DNA of 64,000 nt from an uncultured Anaerococcus sp. (GCA_900551095.1 URUJ01000005.1:9574-73573), one strand, 5' to 3'; positions 9,022 to 16,623 are shown, numbered from the stretch's first letter. Translations and numbers: made by a program. Notes: generated by a model not told the origin, from the letters alone.

Positions 9022-9915
9022 CTATAAAGCTAGAATATTTTTATATTTATGAAATTCTTCAGGAACTTCTTTATCAAAGACCATCTCCCTTCCATCCTTA
9101 TCCTTAAAGGCAAGGTGGGTGCAGTGAAGAAGTGGATGGTCTAGGTTAAACTTGTGTTTAAAATTCCCATAGACAGGATCACCCAAAAGCGGATGGTTTA
9201 TATCTGTCATATGAACTCTTATTTGGTGGGTCCTGCCTGTAATTATGTGGACTTTTACAAGACTAAAGCCTTCTACTTCGCTTATTACTTCATATTCAGA
9301 AATCGCCTTTCTTCCAGTAGGATGGACTGCCATCTTCCTTCTATTATGAGGATCTCTATCCATAAAATTCTCTATTCTTCCACTTTTTTTATCAAAATTG
9401 CCAAAAACAATTGCAAGATATTCTTTTCTTACCTGTCTTGTTTCAAAAAGTTCTTTCAAGTAACGATAAGATTCGTTATTTTTCGCTATAACCATCAGTC
9501 CTGTAGTATCCTTATCAAGTCTATGGACAATGCCCGGCCTATCTTCGCCACCAATATGAGATAGACCTTCGTAACCATATTTAAAAAGTAGGGCATTTAC
9601 AAGAGTTCCTGTAACAATTGATCCTGCTGGATGGACTATAAGGTTTTTTTGCTTGTTAATTATCGCATAGTCATTATTTTCGTAGACAATATCAAGCGGA
9701 ATATCTTCCGGAAGAATTTCTGGCACTTCAAAAAGGCTGTCGTCTATAAAAATCTCATCGCCCATTTTTAGCTTAGTTGATGGTTTTACTTTTTCATTAT
9801 TTACTTTTATTAAAGAAGCTTTGATAAAATCCTTTATCTTCTCCCTTGGTATTTCATCAAGTTCGTCAGATACGTATTTATCAACCCTTATTATATCATC
9901 AGCTAATAATATCAT
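9022..9915 (-). CDS. RluA/RluD-family 23S rRNA pseudouridine synthase
   Basis: 297 residues. An N-terminal S4-like RNA-binding domain (about residues 10-75, ending in GDEIFIDDSL) precedes the catalytic domain, whose signature RPGIVHRLDKDTTGLMVIAK includes the catalytic aspartate in HRLDKDTTG. The enzyme converts uridines in rRNA (RluD-type sites in helix 69) to pseudouridine. The domain order and length match RluD-type enzymes; which exact positions it modifies cannot be read from the sequence. It lies 20 bases after the serine hydrolase gene and is probably co-transcribed with it. Confidence 0.9.
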   Translation of the reverse strand: MILLADDIIRVDKYVSDELDEIPREKIKDFIKASLIKVNNEKVKPSTKLKMGDEIFIDDSLFEVPEILPEDIPLDIVYENNDYAIINKQKNLIVHPAGSIVTGTLVNALLFKYGYEGLSHIGGEDRPGIVHRLDKDTTGLMVIAKNNESYRYLKELFETRQVRKEYLAIVFGNFDKKSGRIENFMDRDPHNRRKMAVHPTGRKAISEYEVISEVEGFSLVKVHIITGRTHQIRVHMTDINHPLLGDPVYGNFKHKFNLDHPLLHCTHLAFKDKDGREMVFDKEVPEEFHKYKNILAL

Positions 9916-9935
9916 AGGTCTATTATATGAGAAAT

Positions 9936-11243
9936 TTAATTTTCTGCATTTAACTTTTCAAAATATAATTCAGTTTTTTCTAAAATATCCTCTGAAGCCT
10001 TAATATTTTTAAGAAGTCCTCTTCTGATATTAAGGCTTGTTTTAGGAGAATCTGAAAGAAGAATTTCCCCTGCTTTAACTGATGCCTTGTTTTTATAAAA
10101 AGCTAGGGCAAGATTTCTATTTATGTCTGAATTTAACTGTTTGTTGGTATATATTAACCTTACGATATTAACTATCATATCTTCTTCACTTGCTATAGGG
10201 TCAGTCGAATAATTTTTAAGAGCATTTTTAGATTTTTCCAAAATCTCTTTAGATTCATTTATTTTTTCTAAAAGAAAAGGTCTTATCTCATCTACCGCCC
10301 TATTATCAGACTCTAATAAAATCTCTCCCGCATTTACAAAAATCTGGTTATTATAAACTGCATAGGCAAGTTTTTTCTCAGAAGTATTTACCCTTTGTTG
10401 AATTTTCCCATCCTCTAAGGCTTTTTTATTATTAGAAGAAACTTGGTACTTCTCATAGGCTTTTGCTACTTTCTCACCTAGAGAATTTATTAAAAGAATT
10501 TGATTATAGGTATCCATATAATTATTATTTTCTGTCATAAGACTAATTATAAAAGCTTGAGAACCTGTTTCTACAAGGGCCAAATCATTTTCTATATGAT
10601 TAAGCTCTCCTGTTTTATTCATAGCTTTGTAAGATGGATTTATATTTTTTAGAAGCTTTGCTCTTTTCATGGATGAATTAGAAAGAGATTTTTTCATGTC
10701 ATTTGCTACTATATTATCATTTCTATAAATCTCATAGATTGCCCAAGAGAGGTCCTTTGCATTAGCTGTATTTTCCCTTCCTTTTTGCATCATAAATCTA
10801 TTTATCTTAGTCCTATCGCTATTTGTTGATGATTTTATATAAGAATTAACTTCATCAAAACCGCCAGCAGCTTCAATAAGCCTATTTGTAGCATCATTAT
10901 CTGATAGTCTCAAACTTAGATCAAGGTCGTTTTTGATTTCTTCAGTATAAATCATCTGGCCATTATTAACCTTGTTCATAATAGTAAGTCCAACAAAAGG
11001 TTTTATGGTAGATGCAGCTGGGAGATTATCTGTATCAGTATTAGCCATATAGATATTGACATCACTTGATCCGTATAATGTTTTTATATTTACCTGATAA
11101 TATAATTTGCCATCAACGGTCTCTTTTACAGCGTTTTTAAGATTTGACTTTAAGATATCATCTTCTTCGTTAGCGTGGACTTTTCCAGCTAGACTAAGAT
11201 TTACCAACAAAAGTGCCAAAATTGTTCTTTTTATCTTTTTCAT
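9936..11243 (-). CDS. Secreted class A beta-lactamase-like serine hydrolase with C-terminal tandem repeats
   Basis: 435 residues with a signal peptide (MKKIKRTILALLLVNLSLAGKVHA). The penicillin-recognising fold is shown by the active-site SxxK (AASTIKPF, about residue 78), SDN (LRLSDNDATN) and KTG (MNKTGEL). The omega-loop region reads RFMMQKGRENTANAKDL and lacks the ExxLN of true class A beta-lactamases, so a cell-wall-related hydrolase or peptide-binding role is more likely than antibiotic resistance. After about residue 270 comes a tail unusual for this family. It holds two similar modules of about 50 residues: LAYAVYNNQIFVNAGEILL...ILEKSKNAL and LALAFYKNKASVKAGEILL...ILEKTELYF. The ribosome site GAAAGGAAAATT supports the start. 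Confidence 0.85.
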   Translation of the reverse strand: MKKIKRTILALLLVNLSLAGKVHANEEDDILKSNLKNAVKETVDGKLYYQVNIKTLYGSSDVNIYMANTDTDNLPAASTIKPFVGLTIMNKVNNGQMIYTEEIKNDLDLSLRLSDNDATNRLIEAAGGFDEVNSYIKSSTNSDRTKINRFMMQKGRENTANAKDLSWAIYEIYRNDNIVANDMKKSLSNSSMKRAKLLKNINPSYKAMNKTGELNHIENDLALVETGSQAFIISLMTENNNYMDTYNQILLINSLGEKVAKAYEKYQVSSNNKKALEDGKIQQRVNTSEKKLAYAVYNNQIFVNAGEILLESDNRAVDEIRPFLLEKINESKEILEKSKNALKNYSTDPIASEEDMIVNIVRLIYTNKQLNSDINRNLALAFYKNKASVKAGEILLSDSPKTSLNIRRGLLKNIKASEDILEKTELYFEKLNAEN

Positions 11244-11312
11244 AATTTTCCTTTCATGCTTTTATATATATAATTTTAACATAGTTTCGCAATAAAAGGA
11301 ATTTAAAGACAC

Positions 11313-11335
11313 AAAAACGGCACTTAATAGTGCCG
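11313..11335 (-). terminator. Terminator after the surface repeat protein
   Basis: Perfect stem CGGCACT/AGTGCCG (11318-11324 with 11329-11335, four-base loop) followed on the minus strand by TTTTT. Confidence 0.87.
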
Positions 11336-11348
11336 CATAAAACATATG

Positions 11349-12803
11349 TTATTTAATCTTCTTATAACCGATACCAGCTCCTACAATTCCAATTAGAGCT
11401 AGGCTTGCACCAACTAAACCTGTTTTTGGGTTTTTTGATGATTTTTTATTTTTGTTTTTATTATCTTTATTTTTTGGCATTTCTTTATTTGCCATTACTT
11501 CTTCGATTTTAAATATTTTTCCAAATTGAGCTGGCTCTGATGTTAAAACTATATCATCTGTATAGATTTTATATTCTTTACCTTCTTTTATCTCAAGTTT
11601 GCCGAAGTCTTTTTTAGGGACTATATATTTATCATCTTTATTTGACTTTCTAGCTACAGTTACACCTGCTTCTTCAATTTTTTCTACAACAAAGATATCA
11701 GAAATCATTTCTTCTTTTTTATTATCTTTCTTGTTGTTTTCTTTCTTATTGTTTTCTTGCTTATTGTTTTCTTTTGGAGCTTCTTTAGTAAGTTCAACCT
11801 TATAAATAGCTGCAAATTGTGCTGGCTCTGATGTTAGAATTTCCTCAGATGTTTCAATTTTATAAGTTTCGCCTACTTTTGGATTAGCTTTGCCAAAGTC
11901 TTTTTTAGCGATAGTGTATTTGCTTTCCTTAATGTCTTTTTCGTGAACAGTCACAAAGTCATCGCTAACTTCTTCTACAACATATTCTTTAGTCATAGTT
12001 TTTGCTGGCATTTCTTTTTCTACGATAGAGAAAATCTTACCAAATTGAGCCGGAATTGATTTTGTAGCTATAACATCAGATGTAATTGTAAATACCTTGC
12101 CTTTTTCAATTTTCATATCCTTAAATTCTGATTTTGGCACATTAAATAGGTTTGATTCGTTGCCCACTTCATAAAGGTCAACGCCTTCTTCATAGATTTC
12201 TTTCACTACAAAGTCTCTTACAAGTTTTTCTTCCTCAGCCTTTACTTCATTTATTTTGTGAATTTTTGTAAATTGTGCTGGATATGAAGCGAAAAGTTCA
12301 ATATCTGCTACAATTTCTACTTCTTTGCCTTCCATTAATTCAATTTTTTTAAATTCTTTTTTAGGGACACTATAAAGGTCATCAGGATTTGATTTCTTAT
12401 AAACATCTACGCCCTCTTCATTTATTTTTTTAATTACATAAATATCAGAAAAAACATGGCTTTCCTTGCCTTCAATAACCCTATAAACCTTGCCAAATTG
12501 TGCTGGATATGTTTCTAAGATATCTCTATTTGTGTAAAGGGTGAATATTTTTCCTTCCTTAAGGTCCATGCCCTTAAAATAAGATTTTGGAACACTATAG
12601 ACATCAGCTTCGTTATTGACGTCGACAATTTCTACCCCTTCTTCATAAATTGTCTTTACCTTATATATTCCAACTTTTGGATTTAAAACAGGATCTTCTT
12701 CTTCGATTACATTTACTTTTTGATCTTTAATTTCGCTAGCATAAGCGCTATTAATCAATATAGCAGAAAGTGCTAGGCCTAATAATAATTTAGATTTTTT
12801 CAT
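11349..12803 (-). CDS. Sortase-anchored surface protein with five ~67-residue repeats
   Basis: 484 residues. It has a signal peptide (MKKSKLLLGLALSAILINSAYA), then five degenerate tandem repeats. Each runs from a pattern like YVVKxIxEEGVxV through a xVPKxxF motif to the strongly conserved end PAQFGKIxxI (about residues 45-112, 118-185, 197-263, 271-337 and 367-433). A lysine/asparagine-rich spacer interrupts repeats four and five. The C-terminus carries SSKNPKTG, a hydrophobic stretch and a positive tail (GYKKIK), a variant LPxTG cell-wall sorting signal (NPKTG). It is expected to be covalently displayed on peptidoglycan. I do not recognise the repeat family; a ligand-binding or adhesin role is only a guess. 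AAGGAGGGTGTC precedes the start; a terminator follows. Confidence 0.85.
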   Translation of the reverse strand: MKKSKLLLGLALSAILINSAYASEIKDQKVNVIEEEDPVLNPKVGIYKVKTIYEEGVEIVDVNNEADVYSVPKSYFKGMDLKEGKIFTLYTNRDILETYPAQFGKVYRVIEGKESHVFSDIYVIKKINEEGVDVYKKSNPDDLYSVPKKEFKKIELMEGKEVEIVADIELFASYPAQFTKIHKINEVKAEEEKLVRDFVVKEIYEEGVDLYEVGNESNLFNVPKSEFKDMKIEKGKVFTITSDVIATKSIPAQFGKIFSIVEKEMPAKTMTKEYVVEEVSDDFVTVHEKDIKESKYTIAKKDFGKANPKVGETYKIETSEEILTSEPAQFAAIYKVELTKEAPKENNKQENNKKENNKKDNKKEEMISDIFVVEKIEEAGVTVARKSNKDDKYIVPKKDFGKLEIKEGKEYKIYTDDIVLTSEPAQFGKIFKIEEVMANKEMPKNKDNKNKNKKSSKNPKTGLVGASLALIGIVGAGIGYKKIK

Positions 12804-12954
12804 GACACCCTCCTTAAAAATTCATATATTAGTGTCTTTTGTTATTTATATTATACCCAATTAGATGTTAAATTTGTATTAAATTTGTAGAAATTTTAAA
12901 AGTTTTTTATAAGTTGTATATTAATAATAGATTATAAAAAGAAAAGAGGTAATT

Positions 12955-13782
12955 ATGAAATTTATTTCATGGAATATAGATTCACTAAATGCAGCTCTTA
13001 CAAGTGATTCTACCAGAGCAATTATGAGCCGTTTGGTATTAGATAGTCTTGTAAAAGAAGATGCTGATGTAATAGCCATCCAAGAAACCAAACTTCCTTA
13101 CAGTGGCCTTAGCAAAAAACACATAGAAAAACTTGCTGAATATTTCCCAGAATATGCTTATGTTTATAGGCAAAGCGAAGATCCCGCAAAAAAATCTTAT
13201 GCAGGAACAATGACCCTTTATAAAAAAAATCTAATATCAGAAGTGAGCTTTCCACAAATAGGCGCTCCTTCTACTATGGATTTTGAGGGCAGGATAATAA
13301 CTTTAGAATTTAACGATTTTTATTTTACCCATGTTTATACTCCAAATGCTGGAAACGGTCTAAATAGACTTGTTGATAGACAAGTTTGGGACAAACTTTA
13401 TGCTGATTATCTAGAAAAACTCGATCAAAATAAACCAGTAATAGCTGCTGGCGATTTTAACGTAGCTCATAAAGAAATCGACCTTGCTCACCCAGAAAAT
13501 AACCATATGTCCCCTGGTTTTACGGATGAAGAAAGAGAAGGCTTTACAAATCTTTTAGCTAAGGGTTTTACAGACACCTTTAGGCATATCCATGGCGATG
13601 TCGAAGGACGCTACACCTGGTGGGCCCAAAGGGTAAAAACCAGTAAAATCAACAACTCTGGCTGGAGGATTGACTACTTCTTAGTCTCTGATAGGATAAA
13701 GGACTTAATCACAAAGTCAGATATGATTGACTCTGGTGAAAGACAAGACCATACCCCAATTGTTTTAGAGATTAATATATAA
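12955..13782 (+). CDS. xth: Exodeoxyribonuclease III / AP endonuclease
   Basis: 275 residues of the EEP (exonuclease-endonuclease-phosphatase) fold, a DNA-repair enzyme that cuts at abasic sites and degrades 3' ends. Signature residues appear in order: SWNIDSLNAAL at the N-terminus, the metal-ligand glutamate in IQETKL, GDFNVAHKEIDLAHPENN, the RIDYFLVS segment and the terminal catalytic QDHTPIVLEI. It starts at 12955 with an AGAGGTAATT leader. It is transcribed away from the surface protein gene. The decayed IS3 element begins about 18 bases after its stop codon. Confidence 0.95.
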   Translation: MKFISWNIDSLNAALTSDSTRAIMSRLVLDSLVKEDADVIAIQETKLPYSGLSKKHIEKLAEYFPEYAYVYRQSEDPAKKSYAGTMTLYKKNLISEVSFPQIGAPSTMDFEGRIITLEFNDFYFTHVYTPNAGNGLNRLVDRQVWDKLYADYLEKLDQNKPVIAAGDFNVAHKEIDLAHPENNHMSPGFTDEEREGFTNLLAKGFTDTFRHIHGDVEGRYTWWAQRVKTSKINNSGWRIDYFLVSDRIKDLITKSDMIDSGERQDHTPIVLEINI

Positions 13783-13856
13783 GAAAAAACCGTAAAGCTT
13801 AAACTGACCCCCAAAAATTAGACTTAAAAAACTAACTAAAGGAGGTCAGTTTTTTA

Positions 13857-13958
13857 ATTAAAAAATACAATACAGAATTTAAGATGAAAATAGTAAAAGA
13901 GTATCTAAAAGGACAAATAAGATACAAAGAATTATCAAAAAAGTTGGACAAGAAGTAA
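13857..13958 (+). pseudogene. IS3-family OrfA N-terminal fragment
   Basis: The reading frame gives IKKYNTEFKMKIVKEYLKG then QIRYKELSKKLDKK and a stop. This is the helix-turn-helix start of IS150/IS3-type OrfA proteins. It breaks off after about 33 codons where the LSm-like fragment begins in another frame. No in-frame ATG start remains. Confidence 0.75.
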
Positions 13959-14111
13959 AAATAGCCTTTATTGGTGGCGAAATTCTCAAAGGAAAATTAT
14001 TGGGCATTACCCCTTATGAACTTCTGATTGATCTTCTTAATGATGAAACGGATGCTCCTGTTGTTTTTTAAAGGAGTGCAAATATATTCGTTAAAGAGAG
14101 ATTATTCAAGT
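13943..14111 (+). pseudogene. Fragment resembling an LSm/Hfq-type small RNA-binding protein, N-terminus lost and frameshifted
   Basis: A 42-codon frame reads VGQEVKIAFIGGEILKGKL and on through PYELLIDLL to DAPVVF, then stops at 14069. Removing one T from the TTTTTT run at 14064-14069 restores the frame into FKGVQIYSLKRDYSSKKRSK. The strand-turn pattern VxIxFxxGexLxGxLxgxxxYeLLL, followed by VVFKG, resembles the Sm1 and Sm2 motifs of Hfq/LSm proteins, with a basic tail. The N-terminus has been replaced by the OrfA fragment, and a strong terminator follows. The family assignment is my pattern reading only and needs a profile search. Confidence 0.45.
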
Positions 14112-14164
14112 AAGAAACGGTCAAAACCCTATCAATGTGGGTTTCTGACCGTTTCTTTTATTTA
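14112..14164 (+). terminator. Strong rho-independent terminator after the LSm-like fragment
   Basis: Perfect 12-bp stem AAGAAACGGTCA (14112-14123) with TGACCGTTTCTT (14146-14157), an additional inner AAACCC/GGGTTT pairing and a T-rich 3' side. It overlaps the last bases of the convergent membrane-protein gene. Confidence 0.88.
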
Positions 14165-14319
14165 TTTAAGCAATAATTCAATAGAATCCCTAATACACAA
14201 AGTGGGATAAGGAGGTATAGGAACCATGGATCGTTATTTTTTTGATAATACAAAAGAGCTAAGGTTATTGCGATTATGATACCGATAAAAATTTTTTTTG
14301 TTTTTGAATTAAATTTCAT
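14158..14319 (-). CDS. Small two-helix membrane protein, putative immunity/partner protein
   Basis: A 53-residue open frame starting MKFNSKTKK and ending LLNYCLNK. It contains two hydrophobic segments (IFIGIIIAITLALLYY and FLYLLIPLCVLGILL) separated by a short polar turn (QKNNDPW). It begins three bases after the stop codon of the secreted-protein gene and has no ribosome site of its own, so translation is probably coupled. No family is recognised. The layout, a short membrane protein directly behind a secreted protein gene, is that of bacteriocin-immunity pairs, but the function is inferred only from arrangement. Confidence 0.6.
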   Translation of the reverse strand: MKFNSKTKKIFIGIIIAITLALLYYQKNNDPWFLYLLIPLCVLGILLNYCLNK

Positions 14320-14322
14320 AAT

Positions 14323-14853
14323 TTAGTTTACAACGTAGTAATAGTTTCTATTAAGTGACATTGAACCACGATACTCGGTAACAATTTTAACTCTTTTCCC
14401 CTGATGATAAGCTCTTGTTATAGCGTTTCTAAAATTTGGATTTTGGAATCCTCCTGCTCCAATTATAGCACCAAGGACTGGATTTTTAAAGCCTATTATA
14501 GTCCCTAATATATAACTACCTTTATCTATAGCATTAAAATTTGAATAAATATCTTTTACTGCATTATGACTTAGGTACTGTGTTGTTGTGGGAATTGATG
14601 CTGCTCTAAATAAGGTGGTATTATTTTCTGATTTCGAGCAAATATCGATACCTATTAATTCACCTTCATCTTGAATTATCATACCTTTTAAATCTTGTTC
14701 TGCTTCTAAATTAGAATATCCGTTTTCAACTAATATATTTTTAGCTATTTCTGTGTTTGTTAAGCTTTCTGCTAATACCTTGTTTTGATTTAAGAAAAAG
14801 CTTGTCCCCAAAAGTACAAAAATGTAAGATAACATAATACTTATTTTTTTCAT
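14323..14853 (-). CDS. Secreted protein of unknown function (bacteriocin-like architecture)
   Basis: 176 residues with a clear signal peptide (MKKISIMLSYIFVLLGTSFF...VLAES). The mature part begins with an acidic region, then a glycine-rich hydrophobic stretch (SYILGTIIGFKNPVLGAI, then IGAGG) and a basic C-terminal third ending in RGSMSLNRNYYYVVN. Leader plus polar pro-region plus glycine-rich hydrophobic segment plus basic tail recalls secreted peptide toxins or bacteriocins, but no family is recognised. The start ATG at 14853 has an AAAGGG leader. A consensus promoter and a perfect cre-like site lie upstream (14933-14974). The gene and its small downstream partner sit inside a decayed IS3 element. 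Confidence 0.65.
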   Translation of the reverse strand: MKKISIMLSYIFVLLGTSFFLNQNKVLAESLTNTEIAKNILVENGYSNLEAEQDLKGMIIQDEGELIGIDICSKSENNTTLFRAASIPTTTQYLSHNAVKDIYSNFNAIDKGSYILGTIIGFKNPVLGAIIGAGGFQNPNFRNAITRAYHQGKRVKIVTEYRGSMSLNRNYYYVVN

Positions 14854-14932
14854 AATTTTTCCCTTTCTATTTTGGCTTATTATCTGTTTTGTTTAGGATT
14901 TGTTTCAATCTCCTTTCTACCTAAACAAAAAA

Positions 14933-14974
14933 TGTTAACGTTTTCATTATACGTTTATCGGTTCATAAAATCAA
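14933..14974 (-). promoter_or_regulatory. Sigma-A promoter with overlapping perfect cre-like operator
   Basis: On the minus strand: -35 TTGATT (14974-14969), 17-bp spacer, -10 TATAAT (14951-14946). Overlapping the -10 and start point is ATGAAAACGTTAACA (14947-14933), an exact match to the catabolite-responsive element consensus WTGNAANCGNWNNCW. A LacI-family repressor such as CcpA could therefore block this promoter. The 5' leader also holds an inverted repeat GTTTAGG...CCTAAAC. Confidence 0.65.
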
Positions 14975-15044
14975 GTAATAATTTGTTTAAAATATTAAAT
15001 CTAAGTTATCTAATAATTAATAAATAATTAAGGAAAAAAGAATT

Positions 15045-15331
15045 TTCAACTCAGTTCAAGGCTGGTCATATCAAATAAAACAATACACATCTAACCTATA
15101 AGCAAACGATATCACCTATCTATGTCAAGAAAAGGCAACTAATTAGATAACTCACTAATGGAAAATTTCTTTGGAATATTAAAACAAGAAATAATACGGA
15201 CACAAATTCTATTCATATGAACACTTAAAACAAACAATAAAAGATTTCATGAAATATTATAAAGAGGAAAAGAAAAGGAAAAATTAGGATACTTATCGCT
15301 AGTAGAATATAGAAAGAAAAATGCAGCATAA
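15045..15331 (+). pseudogene. IS3-family OrfB (DDE transposase) C-terminal remnant
   Basis: Segments in shifting frames match the IS150-type OrfB C-terminus: GWSYQIKQYTSNL, then LSMSRKGN, LDNSLMENFFGILKQEI (containing the catalytic glutamate), a frameshifted stretch, and KLGYLSLVEYRKKNAA before a stop at 15329-15331. At least two in-frame stops and a frameshift make it non-functional. Confidence 0.85.
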
Positions 15332-15336
15332 AAATC

Positions 15337-15354
15337 CCTACCCCTAGGGGTAGG
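15337..15354. repeat. Perfect 18-bp palindrome
   Basis: CCTACCCCTAGGGGTAGG is self-complementary without a loop. It lies just after the OrfB remnant and is GC-rich in an A+T-rich surrounding. There is no T run after it on either strand, so terminator function is doubtful. Confidence 0.6.
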
Positions 15355-15361
15355 TAAGGAG

Positions 15362-15401
15362 AAAAAAATACCAGAGCTAGTTTTGTTCTAACTCTGGTAT
15401 T
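15362..15401 (-). terminator. Terminator for the cysteine desulfurase-mnmA operon
   Basis: The stem ATACCAGAG/CTCTGGTAT, extended by TAG/CTA after a mismatch, is followed on the minus strand by TTTTTTT. It lies about 120 bases beyond the mnmA stop, inside the old IS right end, so the IS remnant appears to supply the terminator. Confidence 0.72.
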
Positions 15402-15519
15402 AGGTCCAACTTTGTGGGTTCGCCTTAGCATCAATAATTTTAATGGTCTTCAAGGTTTATTTTTATTTGCAATTTAAAATTAAATCGCTTTTAAATTCTA
15501 ATTTCAATTTTAAATTAAT

Positions 15520-16623
15520 TTAAACTATTAATTTTTTATCATCCATATATACTTCATCGATTATAGCAGAACCTATGCACACTTCTCCGTCGTAGAAAAC
15601 CACTGCCTGCCCTGGGGTAACTGCCTTGGTTTCATCATATCTTACTTCTACTTTGCCGTCTCCAAGAACCTTTACATGGGCCTTTATATCTGCTTGTCTG
15701 TATCTAAATTTGGCTGTGCAATCAAATTCCTCCGGACTTTCTTTATCAGATATTGTAGAAAATTCTGATGCGTAAAGCTTATTTGAAAATAAAAGTGGAT
15801 TTTTCTTGCCTTGACAAACCAGAAGTTCGTTCTTGGCTAAATCCTTACCATAAACAAACCAAGCTTCTCCCTCGCCTCCTATTCCTAGTCCTCTTCTTTG
15901 ACCAATAGTGTGATACATCAAACCATCATGTTTGCCCAAAACATTTCCCTCAGTATCCACAATATTTCCAGGTTGGGCTGGTAGGTAGTGAGATAAAAAT
16001 TCATTAAAATCTCTTTCTCCAATAAAACAAATTCCTGTGGAGTCTTTCTTATCAGCAGTCGCAAGACCTGCTTTTTTAGCTATTTCCCTTACTTCTGACT
16101 TTTGTAAATCTCCAACTGGAAATAAAACATCTTTTACTTGGTTTTGAGAAAGTTGGCTTAGAAAATAAGTCTGATCTTTATTATTATCTAAGCCTCTAAG
16201 CATTTTTGTTTCACCATCAGTCCTATCTACTCTTGCATAGTGGCCAGTTGCCAGATAATCTGCCCCAAGATTTTTTGCAAAGTCTAAAAAGGCCTTGAAT
16301 TTTATTTCCTTATTGCACATAATATCAGGGTTTGGAGTTCTACCCTTCTTGTATTCTTCAAGAAAATACGAAAAAACTCTATCATAATATTCTTTTTCAA
16401 AATTTATAGAGTAATATGGGATTCCGATTTGATTGCAAACAGCTACCGCATCTTCGAAGTCTTCTTCTGCGGTACAAAAGCCGTTTTCATCAGTATCATC
16501 CCAGTTTTTCATGAAAATCCCTGTCACATCATAGCCTTCTTCTTTTAGAAGAAGGGCTGCAACAGAAGAATCCACTCCGCCTGAGATTCCCACTATTACC
16601 TTTATATCTTTTTTATCTCTCAT
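15520..16623 (-). CDS. mnmA: tRNA-specific 2-thiouridylase MnmA
   Basis: 367 residues. It adds sulfur to uridine 34 of Lys, Glu and Gln tRNAs, using ATP and persulfide sulfur. The PP-loop VGISGGVDSSVAALLL is at residues 10-26. The two catalytic cysteines are in NPDIMCNKEIKF and DSTGICFIGERDF. Length and domain order (PP-loop domain followed by a C-terminal beta-barrel) are typical. The start overlaps the cysteine desulfurase stop by four bases (ATGA), so the sulfur donor and acceptor are translationally coupled. Confidence 0.97.
   Translation of the reverse strand: MRDKKDIKVIVGISGGVDSSVAALLLKEEGYDVTGIFMKNWDDTDENGFCTAEEDFEDAVAVCNQIGIPYYSINFEKEYYDRVFSYFLEEYKKGRTPNPDIMCNKEIKFKAFLDFAKNLGADYLATGHYARVDRTDGETKMLRGLDNNKDQTYFLSQLSQNQVKDVLFPVGDLQKSEVREIAKKAGLATADKKDSTGICFIGERDFNEFLSHYLPAQPGNIVDTEGNVLGKHDGLMYHTIGQRRGLGIGGEGEAWFVYGKDLAKNELLVCQGKKNPLLFSNKLYASEFSTISDKESPEEFDCTAKFRYRQADIKAHVKVLGDGKVEVRYDETKAVTPGQAVVFYDGEVCIGSAIIDEVYMDDKKLIV

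Larger units (their letters stand above)
13800..15427 (+). mobile_element. Decayed IS3-family (IS150-like) element, interior replaced
   Basis: Left and right ends are recognisable. The left terminal stretch (13800-13827, TGACCCCCAAAAATTAGAC core) and the right one (15400-15427, read inverted) agree at about 19 of 28 positions. Just inside the left end is an OrfA start with its AAAGGAGG ribosome site; just inside the right end is the OrfB C-terminus in the same orientation. About 1.1 kb of transposase coding sequence in the middle is missing. In its place are an LSm-like gene fragment, a terminator and a divergently oriented two-gene secreted-protein cassette. The element cannot transpose by itself. 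Confidence 0.7.

Noticed and set aside
9154..9564. 136-codon open frame on the plus strand
   Set aside because: It is the mirror of the RluD-family gene and has no ribosome site or protein-like composition.
9936..11243. Antibiotic-resistance beta-lactamase
   Set aside because: The ExxLN omega-loop motif is missing, and the tail and context do not support resistance.
14028..14210. 60-codon plus-strand frame across the terminator
   Set aside because: Its first part is the frameshifted tail of the LSm-like relic and it reads through a strong terminator hairpin; not a separate gene.
15225..15434. 69-codon minus-strand frame
   Set aside because: It is opposite the OrfB remnant and crosses the IS right end and a terminator.
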